The notes: generated by a model not told the origin, from the sequence alone. DNA of 64,000 bases from Roseomonas populi (GCF_024594815.1 NZ_JANJOU010000001.1:248001-312000); one strand, 5' to 3'; counted from the first letter of the stretch, positions 42,101 to 50,034 are shown. Program-made: numbers and translations.

Positions 42101-43107
42101 GCCGCCATCTCCAGCAGCACGCGCTGCGGGGCGCCGCCGAGGACGATGCGGTAGGCTTCTTCCGCGCGGGAGAGCGGGAAGACGTGGTCCTCCTCGATCT
42201 CATAAGGCGTGATCGCGCCGGACTCGAAGCCGGGGCGGAGGGAGTCCAGGACCGCGCCCGTCTCCGCCGCGCTGAGTGCCAGCGTGTCCACGCCGACGTA
42301 GCGGTGGCGGGCGCGGTAGAAGGCGAGGATGTCGAAGGGCACCGCGCGGTCCAGCGTGGCGATGAAGATCTGCGTGCCCCCATGGCCCAGCGCCGCGTTG
42401 CCGGTGGTGAACCAGGGCGAACCGACGCAGTTGAAGACGAGATCCGCGCCGTGCCCGCCCGTGGCCGCGAGGACGGCCTGCGCCACGTCGCCCTGCGTGC
42501 TGTCGAAGACCGCATCGGCGCCGCGGGTGGCAGCGGCGGCTTCCGGGCGGCGGATGCCGGCCAGCACGCGCGCGCCGGCGGCCTTCGCGATGACGCAGGC
42601 GGCCTGGCCGACGCGGCCATTGGCGCCGAGCACCAGCACGGTCTGGCCCGCGCGCACGCCGCCCGCCTCTCGCCAGCCGACCTCGGCCGTGACGAAGGGC
42701 ACGCCGATCGCCGCTGCCTCCCGCATCGAGAGATTGGCGGGCTTGCGGAACACGGCTTCCGGCGGGAGGGCGAGGTAGCGGGCGTGGCTGCCGTCGCGCG
42801 TGATGCCGACATCCCCGCCGGAGCCCCAGACCTCGGCGCCGAGGAGCTCGGCCGGGCCTTCCACCACCGTGCCGGCGAAGTCGCGGCCGGGGGTGCGGGG
42901 GAAGACGGCCTTCGGCATGGCGCCGAGCAGCGCCTTCACGTCCGAGGGGTTCACGCCGGCGGCGGCTACCTCCACAAGGCACCAGCCCGGCGGCAGTTCC
43001 GGCCGGTGCTCCTGCAGTTGCAGGCCCAGGGATTGCGGGCCGGCGGCCTTGGCGGCGATGCGCAGCGCCGGGTTCTTGCCCGTCTCCGTCTGGAGGGCGG
43101 CGGACAT
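42097..43107 (-). CDS. MDR-superfamily quinone oxidoreductase-like enzyme
   Basis: A 336-residue medium-chain dehydrogenase/reductase. GroES-like N-domain: GWCLVEVAAAGVNPSDVKALLGAMPKAVFPRTPGRDFAGTVVEG. Cofactor domain: AGQTVLVLGANGRVGQAACVIAKAAGARVLAGIRR, then VFDSTQGDVAQAVLAATGGHGADLVFNCVG. It lacks the Cys/His zinc ligands of alcohol dehydrogenases, so it is a zinc-free QOR-type enoyl reductase or quinone oxidoreductase. In this operon it could reduce the maleylacetate-like product of ring cleavage or an enone intermediate; that is inference. The ATG is at 43105-43107, 12 bp after BKACE. Confidence 0.88.
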   Translation of the reverse strand: MSAALQTETGKNPALRIAAKAAGPQSLGLQLQEHRPELPPGWCLVEVAAAGVNPSDVKALLGAMPKAVFPRTPGRDFAGTVVEGPAELLGAEVWGSGGDVGITRDGSHARYLALPPEAVFRKPANLSMREAAAIGVPFVTAEVGWREAGGVRAGQTVLVLGANGRVGQAACVIAKAAGARVLAGIRRPEAAAATRGADAVFDSTQGDVAQAVLAATGGHGADLVFNCVGSPWFTTGNAALGHGGTQIFIATLDRAVPFDILAFYRARHRYVGVDTLALSAAETGAVLDSLRPGFESGAITPYEIEEDHVFPLSRAEEAYRIVLGGAPQRVLLEMAA

Positions 43108-43118
43108 GGCGGGACCTT

Positions 43119-44003
43119 TCAGGACAGGCCGATGATCGCGCGGGCCCGGGCGGGGCTGGCGATCTTCGGGCCGAGGTGCTCGACGATGCGGCGGGCCTTG
43201 GCGACCATGGCCGCGTTGGAGGGGGCGAGGACGCCGCGCTCGATCATCACCGCGTCCTCCAGGCCCACGCGCGCGTGGCCGCCGGCGAGGACGGATTGCG
43301 CGACCATGGGGAAGGAGGAGCGGCCGGTGCCGATGACCGTGAACTCCGCATCGTCCGGGATCAGGCTGCGGGCGTAGAGCACCGTCTCCGGCGAGGGCGG
43401 GAAGCCGTACTTCACGCCCAGCACGAAGGAGCAGAGCACCGGCGTGCCGAGCGAGCCATCTGCCAGCATGTCGCGCATCAACCCGCAGTCGCCGGAATCG
43501 AAGAGCTCGATCTCCGGCACGGCGCCGGCCTCGCGAATGGCCTTCGCCATGAGGCGCGCGTTCTTCGGCGTGTTGATCACCACCTGGGCGCCCGAGTTCA
43601 TCGTGTTCAGGTCCAGCGTGGCGATGTCCGGCCGCAGCGCGGTGATGTGCGCGGTGCGGATGGCAGGCGTGGTCAGGGTGGTGCCGGGGCCGGCGATCTT
43701 CGGGTCCTCCTCCCCTACCACGAAGCGACCGCCGGGGCCGGTGGTGAGGTTGATGATGAGGTCCTTGTTCTTCGCACGGATCCGCTCCACCACGTCGCGG
43801 TAGTATTCCAGCTCCATGCTGGGCTTGCCCGTCGCGGGGTCGCGCACGTGGAGGTGGGCGATGGAGGCCCCTTCCTCGGCCGCGGCCAGGGCGGCGTCCG
43901 CGATTTCCTCCGGCGTGACCGGCAGCTTCGGGTGCTGCTCCAGCGTCGTCAGGTTGCCCGTCACGGCGCAGGTGAGGATCACCTCGTCCCGCATGGCCCT
44001 CAT
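43119..44003 (-). CDS. BKACE-family beta-keto acid cleavage enzyme (DUF849)
   Basis: A 294-residue TIM-barrel zinc enzyme of the BKACE family, which converts a beta-keto acid plus acetyl-CoA into acetoacetate plus a new CoA ester. The N-terminus VILTCAVTGNLTT, metal motif HLHVRDPATGKPS (His50, His52), NLTTGPGGRF, TLDLNTMNSG, PEIELFDSGD, FVLGVKYGFPPSPETVLY and GHARVGLEDAVMIERGVLAPSNAAMV are all family hallmarks. The known members cleave 3-keto-5-aminohexanoate, beta-ketoadipate, dehydrocarnitine and others. Here it is two genes after a ring-cleaving dioxygenase, so a ring-derived beta-keto acid is the obvious candidate. The start overlaps the SDR stop (ATGA). Confidence 0.92.
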   Translation of the reverse strand: MRAMRDEVILTCAVTGNLTTLEQHPKLPVTPEEIADAALAAAEEGASIAHLHVRDPATGKPSMELEYYRDVVERIRAKNKDLIINLTTGPGGRFVVGEEDPKIAGPGTTLTTPAIRTAHITALRPDIATLDLNTMNSGAQVVINTPKNARLMAKAIREAGAVPEIELFDSGDCGLMRDMLADGSLGTPVLCSFVLGVKYGFPPSPETVLYARSLIPDDAEFTVIGTGRSSFPMVAQSVLAGGHARVGLEDAVMIERGVLAPSNAAMVAKARRIVEHLGPKIASPARARAIIGLS

Positions 44004-44740
44004 AGTGCGCGCCCTCCATCCACGAGAAGTACGGATCCGGTCGAGTAGGTGAGCAGCGTGGCGCAGGCGAGGACGGCTTCCGCCACGTCCTCCGGCAGGG
44101 CCACGCGCTTCAGGGGGATGCTGGGCGCGATCTTCGCGTTCTGCTCCGGCCCGCGGCCGGGCACGAAGCCGGTCTCCACGATGCCGGGGGAGATGGACAT
44201 GGCCCGCACCTTCGGCGCCAGCGCGCGGGCCAGCGATTTCGTCATGCTGTCGGTCGCCGCCTTCAGCGCGGCATAGGCGAGGTTGGAGCCGGAGCCGTTC
44301 AGGCCGCCGATGGAGGAGATGTTCACGACCAGCCCCTCGGCCTCCTCCAGCAATGGGCGGAAGGCGCGCACGGCGGCGAAGGGGCCGCGCCAGTTCACCG
44401 CCCACATGCGGTCCAGGAACGCATCGTCCAGCGCGTCCAGGTCGTTGTGCGGCACGGCCTTCGTGAAGCCGGCGCTGTTGACGAGGATGTCGCAGCGGCC
44501 GCGCGTCTCCCTGACCTTCGCGGCGAGGGCGTTGAGGGAGGCGCTGTCCTCCACGCTCGCGGGCAGGGCGGCGTGGCCCTGGCCGGGCAGCTCGGCGATC
44601 AGGGCGCGTGCCGCCGCTTCCCCGCCGCGATAGGTGACGACCACCGCGGCCCCTGCCCCGGCCAGGCTGCGCGCCGTGGCCGCGCCGATGCCGCCCGATC
44701 CGCCGATGATGACGGCGGTGCTTCCCTGCAGCTTCTTCAT
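44000..44740 (-). CDS. SDR-family oxidoreductase in the ring-cleavage operon
   Basis: A 246-residue classical SDR: IIGGSGGIGAATARSLAGAGAAVVVTYRGG (glycine motif with an unusual GGSGGIG), NSAGF, NISSIGGLNGSGSNLAYAALKAATDSMTKSL (Ser, Tyr and Lys of the active site), ISPGIVETGFV, and LLTYSTGSVLLVDGG. The FabG-like C-terminus is normal. It may oxidise a dihydrodiol/alcohol to the catecholic substrate, or act on a downstream keto acid. The ATG at 44738-44740 overlaps the dioxygenase stop (ATGA), so it is the second gene of the operon. Confidence 0.9.
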   Translation of the reverse strand: MKKLQGSTAVIIGGSGGIGAATARSLAGAGAAVVVTYRGGEAAARALIAELPGQGHAALPASVEDSASLNALAAKVRETRGRCDILVNSAGFTKAVPHNDLDALDDAFLDRMWAVNWRGPFAAVRAFRPLLEEAEGLVVNISSIGGLNGSGSNLAYAALKAATDSMTKSLARALAPKVRAMSISPGIVETGFVPGRGPEQNAKIAPSIPLKRVALPEDVAEAVLACATLLTYSTGSVLLVDGGRAL

Positions 44741-45621
44741 GCGATCGGCGGCACCGGCAGGCGTGCCTCCCCGGGTTCCATGTGGAAGGTGTAGTCCAGG
44801 CTCCACCACTCATTGGCGTTGCCGTCCGGCGCCGGCCCTTCGCCGAGCTTGTAGCCGCCCACCAGCGCGCGGGTGACGCCGAAGACCACGTCGCTTTCCA
44901 GGTGCTCGTCGTCGTCCACGAAGACCTGGGTGATGAGCGTTTTGAAGCCGGGCTTGTGGATCAGGAAGTGCAGGTGCGCCGGGCGGAAGGGATGGCGGTG
45001 CTGGGCGCGCAGCAGGTCGCCGGTGGGGCCATGCGTGGGCACGGGGTAGCCGGCGGGCTTCACGGAGGTGAAGCGGAAGCGCCCCTCGGCATCCGTGGTG
45101 AACTGGCCGCGCAGGTTCATGGGGGCCATGTCCGGATCCTGGTTCTCGTACACGCCCTCCGGCGAGGAGTGCCAGACATCCACGCGCGCATCCGCCACGG
45201 GCTTGCCGCCCGCCAGCACCTGGCAGGCGGCGAAGAGGCGCGGGCCGGGGGTGGGGCCGCGGACGATGCTGCCACCATCCTCCACCTTCGGGGAGTTGTC
45301 CCGCCAGAAGGGGCCGAGGAGTGCCGCTGCCGTCTCCGTGGCGCCGTCGTTGCCGTTGTTCAGGAGGCAGACGAGGGTGGAGACGCCGACGGCATCGGAG
45401 AAGAGCACGCCCTCGTTGTGGGTGTCGCTGTTGGCCTGGCCGATGCGGCAGAGGAAGTCCACGCCGAACTCCCACTCCTCCTCGCTCGGCCTGACCTCCC
45501 GGATGAAGGCGTGGAGGTGGCGCACCAGGGCGGCGGTCACCTCCTTCAGGCGGGGGTCCGAGGTTCCCGCCATGGCTTCCAGCACAGCGGGCGTTACCGC
45601 TGCCTCGCCGTCGATAATCAC
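44737..45621 (-). CDS. Intradiol ring-cleavage dioxygenase, hydroxyquinol 1,2-dioxygenase type
   Basis: A 294-residue non-haem Fe(III) dioxygenase. The N-terminal dimerisation helices (FLCRIGQANSDTHNEGVLFSDAVGVSTLVCLL) are followed by the beta-sandwich with ligands Tyr158 (GVYENQ), Tyr192 (AGYPVPTHGPTG), His216 and His218 (RPAHLHF). The 34-24-2 spacing matches known hydroxyquinol dioxygenases within one residue. It would open 1,2,4-trihydroxybenzene or a related catechol between the hydroxyls, giving maleylacetate or a muconate. It starts at GTG (45619-45621) after a strong GGAGGAGG. It leads the leftward operon and faces a LacI regulator across 77 bp. Confidence 0.92.
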   Translation of the reverse strand: MIIDGEAAVTPAVLEAMAGTSDPRLKEVTAALVRHLHAFIREVRPSEEEWEFGVDFLCRIGQANSDTHNEGVLFSDAVGVSTLVCLLNNGNDGATETAAALLGPFWRDNSPKVEDGGSIVRGPTPGPRLFAACQVLAGGKPVADARVDVWHSSPEGVYENQDPDMAPMNLRGQFTTDAEGRFRFTSVKPAGYPVPTHGPTGDLLRAQHRHPFRPAHLHFLIHKPGFKTLITQVFVDDDEHLESDVVFGVTRALVGGYKLGEGPAPDGNANEWWSLDYTFHMEPGEARLPVPPIA

Positions 45622-45643
45622 GACCGCGCCTCCTCCAACGTCG

Positions 45644-45694
45644 TTGCAATCGATTGTAAGGAGTTCTCAGGGCGGGTTGCAATCGATATTTTGC
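45644..45694. promoter_or_regulatory. Pair of LacI-type operator candidates
   Basis: TTGCAATCGATTGTAA (45644-45659) is palindromic but for one base pair and has the CG centre usual for LacI-family operators. The same 11 bases, TTGCAATCGAT, recur at 45677-45687, 33 bp away (about three helical turns), inside GCAATCGATATTTTGC. Both lie between the dioxygenase and LacI starts. Confidence 0.7.
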
Positions 45695-45698
45695 GGTC

Positions 45699-46736
45699 AT
45701 GTCCTCGCCCCCTTCCCGGCCGGTGGCCCTGCGCGACGTTGCCGCCGAGGCCGGGGTGCATCCCTCAACGGCTTCCCGGGCACTCAACCCCGCCATGCGC
45801 TACCTCGTGGCCGATCCGGTTGCCGAGCGCGTGCAGGAGGTCGCGGCGCGGCTCGGGTACCGGCCGAACGCGGTCGCGCTCTCGCTGCGGACGGGGCGCA
45901 CGCGGCTGATCGGCGCGCTGGTGCCGGGGATCGCCAATCCGGTCTTCGCGCCGATCCTGGCCGGGGCGGCGGAGGCGCTCTCCTCGGTGGGCTACGCGCT
46001 GATGGTCGCCGATCCCGGCGACGATCCCGGGCGCGCCGCGGAGTTCGTGGAGCAGCTCGCCGCGCGGAGCGTGGACGGGCTGCTGCTCGCCACCGCATCC
46101 CTGCACGACGACCCCGCCCTGGCGGCGTGCCGCGCGCGGCAGATCCCAGCCGTGCTGGTGAACCGTGGCAGCGAGGGCATTCCCTCGGTCGTCGCCGATG
46201 ACCGGGGCGGGATGGGACTGGCGGCGGAGCATCTTCTCGGCCTCGGGCACCGGCGCATCGGCCATGTCGCCGGGCCGGCGCAGCTCTCCACCGGCCTGCT
46301 GCGCGCCGAGGGGTTCGAGCGGGCGCTGCGGGCGCACGGGGTGGAAGCGGAGCCCTCGCTCCGGGTGGTCACCGCCGCCTACACGCGCGAGGAAGGGGAT
46401 CGGGCGGCCGCCGTTCTGATCGCGCGGAACCCCGACATGACGGCCCTGGCCTGCGCCAACGACCTGCTGGCGCTGGGTGCCTATGACGCTTGCCGCCGCG
46501 CGGGGCTGCGCATCCCCGAGGAGATCTCGGTGACCGGCCACAACGACATGCCGATGGTGGACCTGATCGAGCCGCCGCTGACCACGGTGCGGATCCCGCA
46601 CGGGGAGATGGGGGCCCAGGCCGCGCGCCTGCTGCTGGGGCTGATCGGCCATGGCGAGGAGGCGGGCGCGGTGGTGCTGCCTTCGGCGCTGGTCGTGCGC
46701 GGCTCCACGGCGGTTCCGCGGTCCGACGGCCGGTAG
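45699..46736 (+). CDS. LacI-family transcriptional regulator
   Basis: A 345-residue repressor. HTH plus hinge: VALRDVAAEAGVHPSTASRALNPAMRYLVADPVAERVQEVAARLGYRPNAVALSLRTGRTRLIGALVP. The periplasmic-binding-like effector domain follows (NPVFAPILAGAAEALSSVGYALMVADPGDD, RSVDGLLLATASLHDDP, VLVNRGSEGIPSVVADDRGGMGLAAEHLLGLGHRRIGHVAGP, ACANDLLALGAYDACRRAGLRIPEEISVTGHNDMPMVDLIEPPLTTVRIP). It is divergent from the dioxygenase operon with two matching operator-like repeats between them, so it very likely controls that operon and itself. Effector unknown. Confidence 0.94.
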   Translation: MSSPPSRPVALRDVAAEAGVHPSTASRALNPAMRYLVADPVAERVQEVAARLGYRPNAVALSLRTGRTRLIGALVPGIANPVFAPILAGAAEALSSVGYALMVADPGDDPGRAAEFVEQLAARSVDGLLLATASLHDDPALAACRARQIPAVLVNRGSEGIPSVVADDRGGMGLAAEHLLGLGHRRIGHVAGPAQLSTGLLRAEGFERALRAHGVEAEPSLRVVTAAYTREEGDRAAAVLIARNPDMTALACANDLLALGAYDACRRAGLRIPEEISVTGHNDMPMVDLIEPPLTTVRIPHGEMGAQAARLLLGLIGHGEEAGAVVLPSALVVRGSTAVPRSDGR

Positions 46737-46749
46737 GCTGCGCGGCGGC

Positions 46750-47538
46750 CTATCGCGACCAGCGGAGGCTTGCGCCCATCTCCTTCGCCGTTTCGCGCAG
46801 GGCGGGCAACACCTCGCGCTCCATGGCCTCGGCGCTCCGCTCCAGGGCCTGGCTGCTGGTGGCGAGGGCCGCGAGGATGCGCCCGGCGCCATCGCGCAGC
46901 GGCACGGCGGCGGAGATGAAGCCTTCCTGCAACTCCCCGTCCACGATCGCGAAGCCCGATTCCCTGCACGCCGCGATCGCGGCGAGCTGGGCGGGGATAT
47001 CGGTCCGGCTTCTGGCGGTGAAGCGCGGCAGGGGCGCGCGGCCCAGCAGTGCCTGCAGTTCCGGCGGCGGGAGCGCGGCCAGCAGCACGCGGCCGGAGGC
47101 GGTGGCGACGGCGGGCATCCGCGCGGCGGTCTTCAGCATGACGTGGGGCTGGCGTTCCCGCGCCTCGGCCCGCGCCACGTGCACGATCTCCGGGTAGTCC
47201 AGCACGGTGAGCGAGGTGTTGAGCGAGAGCTGGCGCGAGAGCGCCTCCAGCGCGGGCTGCAGGCGGTCGAAGCCCTCCGTGGACAGGTAGCTGTCGGCCA
47301 GGCGCAGCACGCGCGGGGTGAGGGCGAAGCGCTTGCCGTCGTGGCGGGCGAAGCCGAGATCGGCAAGGGTCCGCAGCAGCCGCCGCGCCACGGCGCGGTC
47401 CACGCCGGTGCGGGCCGCGACCTCGGAGAGGGTGAGCGAGGGGGATTCGGGGCCGAAGGCCTGGATCACGTCCAGCCCGCGGGCGAAGGCGACCACGAAG
47501 TCCCTGCCCCGGCCCTCGGCATCCCGCTCGTCATCCAT
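46750..47538 (-). CDS. IclR-family transcriptional regulator (PcaR/PobR-like)
   Basis: A 262-residue regulator from ATG 47536-47538; a GTG three codons earlier is possible. The N-terminal winged HTH (FARGLDVIQAFGPESPSLTLSEVAARTGVDRAVARRLLRTLADLGFARHDGKRFALTPRVLRLADSYLS) is followed by the IclR effector domain (SLTVLDYPEIVHVARAEA, LPRFTARSRTDIPAQLAAIAACRESGFAIVDGELQEGFISAAVPLRDGAGRILAALATSS). It closely resembles activators of protocatechuate and aromatic catabolism. It is the last gene of the leftward FAD dehydrogenase-Bug-IclR unit. The double dyad at 49850-49887 in front of that unit is its probable target. Confidence 0.92.
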   Translation of the reverse strand: MDDERDAEGRGRDFVVAFARGLDVIQAFGPESPSLTLSEVAARTGVDRAVARRLLRTLADLGFARHDGKRFALTPRVLRLADSYLSTEGFDRLQPALEALSRQLSLNTSLTVLDYPEIVHVARAEARERQPHVMLKTAARMPAVATASGRVLLAALPPPELQALLGRAPLPRFTARSRTDIPAQLAAIAACRESGFAIVDGELQEGFISAAVPLRDGAGRILAALATSSQALERSAEAMEREVLPALRETAKEMGASLRWSR

Positions 47539-47557
47539 CCCCGCCACCCCCGCCGGC

Positions 47558-48538
47558 CTATTCGGTCTTGATGTTACGCTCCTTGATCAGCGCGCCCCAG
47601 CGGCGGAACTCCTCCGGCACCATGGCCGTGAAGTCGGCGTTGCTTCGCGTCGCGGGAACGGCGCCGAAGGTGGTGATGCGCTGGCGGATGGCGGGATCCG
47701 CCATGGCGGCGGCGAGGATGCCGGAGAGGCGGCCCGCTGCTTCCGCCGGCACGCCGCGCGGGGCGAACATGGCCTGCCACCCGTCCACCTCCACGCCGGG
47801 GTAGCCGGCCTCGGCCAGGGTGGGGACTTCCGGCAGCTCCGGCAGCCGCGTGGGGCCGGCCACGGCCAGGGCGCGCAGGGTTCCCGCGCGGAGGTGCGGC
47901 AGCACGGAGGAGAGGGTGAGGAAGCCCAGCTCGACGCTGCCGGAGAGCAGGTCGGGCATCAGCACGCCCTCCCCCCGATAGACGACGGGCAGCAGGTCGA
48001 TCCCGGCCTGGCGGTTGAACAGCTCGGCGGTGAGGTGGGACAGGGTGCCGTAGCCGCTGTTCGCCGCGCTCATGCCCTTGTTGGCCTTCGCCGCGGCGAC
48101 GAGCGCGCGCACGTCGGGGATGGCGGACCTTGCGGGGACGACGAGCAGGAACGGGGTGGAGGCGATCTGCGCGAGGGCCGTGAAGTCCCGCAGCACGTCG
48201 TAGCCGACGGGCTGGGCCTGCAGGTGCGGCACGATGGTCATGCTGATGCTGCCGAAGAGCAGGGTGTGCGCGTCGTTCGCCTGCGCCGCGGCCGCCGTGC
48301 CGATCACGCCGCCGGCGCCGGCGCGGTTCTCCACGATCACGTTCTGGCCGAGCTTCGGGGCCAGCACCTGTTCCGCCAGCATGCGGGCCAGGCCGTCCGC
48401 GGGGCCGCCCGGTGCGAAGGGCACGATGATGCGGACGGGGCGGTCCGGCCATTCCGCGGCGCGGGCGGCGGTGCCGATCCAGGGTAGCGTGAGGCCGGCC
48501 GCTAGGAGGGCGCGGCGGGAGGGGTGTGGTGCGTTCAT
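47558..48538 (-). CDS. Bug/TctC-family periplasmic solute receptor (IclR unit)
   Basis: A 326-residue receptor with signal RRALLAAGLTLPWIGTAARA. Motifs: EWPDRPVRIIVPFAPGGPADGLARMLAEQVL, VIVENRAGAGGVIGTAAAAQANDAHTLLFGSI, QPVGYDVLRDFTAL, GYGTLSHLTAELFNRQAGIDLLPVVYRGEGVLMPDLLSGSVELGF and GWQAMFAPRGVP. Lies between the FAD dehydrogenase and the IclR gene with short gaps, so co-transcribed with both. No tctAB partner. It is the fourth Bug gene of the window, and its binding-loop residues differ from the other three, suggesting another ligand. Confidence 0.92.
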   Translation of the reverse strand: MNAPHPSRRALLAAGLTLPWIGTAARAAEWPDRPVRIIVPFAPGGPADGLARMLAEQVLAPKLGQNVIVENRAGAGGVIGTAAAAQANDAHTLLFGSISMTIVPHLQAQPVGYDVLRDFTALAQIASTPFLLVVPARSAIPDVRALVAAAKANKGMSAANSGYGTLSHLTAELFNRQAGIDLLPVVYRGEGVLMPDLLSGSVELGFLTLSSVLPHLRAGTLRALAVAGPTRLPELPEVPTLAEAGYPGVEVDGWQAMFAPRGVPAEAAGRLSGILAAAMADPAIRQRITTFGAVPATRSNADFTAMVPEEFRRWGALIKERNIKTE

Positions 48539-48551
48539 CTTGTCTCCTCCG

Positions 48552-49835
48552 TCAGGCCGGCAGGTAGGCCCGGTTCTCGATCAGGCGCTGCCGCAGCAGC
48601 GACGTGTCCAGTTGCCGCGTGCCGCCATTGCCGGCGCAGACCAGCGCGGCGGCGGTGCCGGCGGCCTGGCCGACCGCCATGGTCGTCGGCATCACGCGGG
48701 TGGAGGCGTGGGCGCCGTGGCTGGCCGAGATGCCGCGCCCGGCGACGAGGGCGTTGTCCAGCCCCGCCGGCAGCAGGGAGCGGTAGGGGATCTCGTAGGA
48801 GCGGTCGCCGCCGAGGGTCTCGAAGCCCAGCCCGGCGCCCTTCGCGGGGTGAATGTCCATGGGGTAGGCGCCGACCGCGATGGCGTCGGGGAAGCGGCGC
48901 TCGGCGCGCAGGTCGTCGGCGGTCAGCACGTAGTCGCCGGCGATGCGGCGGGATTCGCGGATGCCGAGCTGGGCGGCCAGCGCCACCAGCCGCCCGTTGC
49001 CGCAGCCCGGGACATGGTCGTGCAGGAAGCGGGCGGCGGAGAAGGCCTGGCGGCGGCCCTCCATCTCGCCGGCGCTGAGGGCGAAGGGGTCGGTGGCGTC
49101 CAGCGCCACGCGGCTGATGTTGAACCAGCCGTCGTCCGTGCCGGGGATGCGGCTCTGGTGCAGGGCCGCGCGGGCCAGGGCGCCGCTCTCCACGCCGCGC
49201 CGGGCCAGGGCCTGGAGCTCCGGCGTGGTCAGGGCCTCAAAGGTGGCGAAGTCGATCGGGCCGAAGCGGAACATCATGGTGGCGGGCTGGGGCGCCTCGT
49301 CCGGCGCCAGCGGCAGGAACTCGGCGCCAGCGCGGGCCAGGACGTCGAGGTCGCCGGAGGAGTCGATCACCAGGCGCGGGCGGATGGTGACCGGCCCGGC
49401 CTTCGTCAGCACGGTGACGGCGGCGATACGGCGCGGCGCGGCCTCCACCGACAGGATCGTGGCGTGGAGGAGCGGGCGGACGCCGGCTTCGGCCACCATC
49501 TCGTCTAGGACGAGCTTCAGCACCTCCGGGTCGTAGGAGACCTGGTCCATGCGGTGGCCGGTGGACATGGTGAAGACGGTGTGGCCGCCGGAGCCGCCGT
49601 GGCGGTCCAGGCGCTCCACCACCTCCTCCGCCATGCCATGGATGACCTGGCGGCCGGCCTCGGTGGCCCAGCCGACGAACTGGCCGACGGCGCCGGCGGT
49701 GGCGCTGCCGCCGAGAAAGCCCCAGCGCTCGACGAGGAGGACGCGGGCGCCGGCACGGGCCGCGGCGGTGGCCGCGACAACGCCGGCCATGCCGCCGCCG
49801 CAGACGAGCAGATCGGTCTCGATGTCGGCTGGCAC
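48552..49835 (-). CDS. FAD-dependent oxidoreductase/dehydrogenase
   Basis: A 427-residue flavoprotein of the FAD_oxidored family (succinate dehydrogenase-like fold). N-terminal Rossmann motif LLVCGGGMAGVVAATAAARAGARVLLVERWGFLGGSATAG (9-48), internal PRLVIDSSGDLDVLARAGAEF, and C-terminal FAD contact GRGISASHGAHASTRVMPTTMAVGQAAGTAAAL. Similar proteins oxidise organic acids or act as FAD-dependent hydroxyacid or tricarballylate-type dehydrogenases; this substrate is unknown. It starts at GTG (49833-49835) six nt after GGAGGA. It leads the leftward unit and faces the ABC transporter genes across 199 bp. Confidence 0.88.
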   Translation of the reverse strand: MPADIETDLLVCGGGMAGVVAATAAARAGARVLLVERWGFLGGSATAGAVGQFVGWATEAGRQVIHGMAEEVVERLDRHGGSGGHTVFTMSTGHRMDQVSYDPEVLKLVLDEMVAEAGVRPLLHATILSVEAAPRRIAAVTVLTKAGPVTIRPRLVIDSSGDLDVLARAGAEFLPLAPDEAPQPATMMFRFGPIDFATFEALTTPELQALARRGVESGALARAALHQSRIPGTDDGWFNISRVALDATDPFALSAGEMEGRRQAFSAARFLHDHVPGCGNGRLVALAAQLGIRESRRIAGDYVLTADDLRAERRFPDAIAVGAYPMDIHPAKGAGLGFETLGGDRSYEIPYRSLLPAGLDNALVAGRGISASHGAHASTRVMPTTMAVGQAAGTAAALVCAGNGGTRQLDTSLLRQRLIENRAYLPA

Positions 49836-49849
49836 GGCGTTCCTCCAGT

Positions 49850-49887
49850 TTGTGCGTTCATCGCACGATTATGCGTTCTACGCACAA
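49850..49887. promoter_or_regulatory. Double dyad operator between the FAD-Bug-IclR and ABC-RutB units
   Basis: Two inverted repeats, GTGCG-TTCAT-CGCAC (49852-49866) and TGCG-TTCTA-CGCA (49872-49884), start 19 bp apart. The whole 38 bp is also bounded by TTGTGCG (49850-49856) and CGCACAA (49881-49887). It lies 15 bp upstream of the FAD gene start and about 150 bp from the ABC gene. IclR-family sites commonly come as such palindrome pairs. Confidence 0.7.
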
Positions 49888-50034
49888 CATCGGTGGCGGG
49901 GCTTGGCGGAGTCAAGTTTCGATCCGTTCCATCCGGGGGTCCCTTCCCTTCCCGGCTGGCACGTTTCTGGCTGGGGAGCGGCGCGCATCAGGCAAGCGCC
50001 TTCCGCGCCGATCCATACAGGGCCCTCCCCAGAC

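Noticed and set aside
42097-43107. Zinc alcohol dehydrogenase activity for the MDR enzyme
   Set aside because: The Cys/His zinc ligands of zinc-dependent alcohol dehydrogenases are absent; the protein fits the zinc-free quinone oxidoreductase group.
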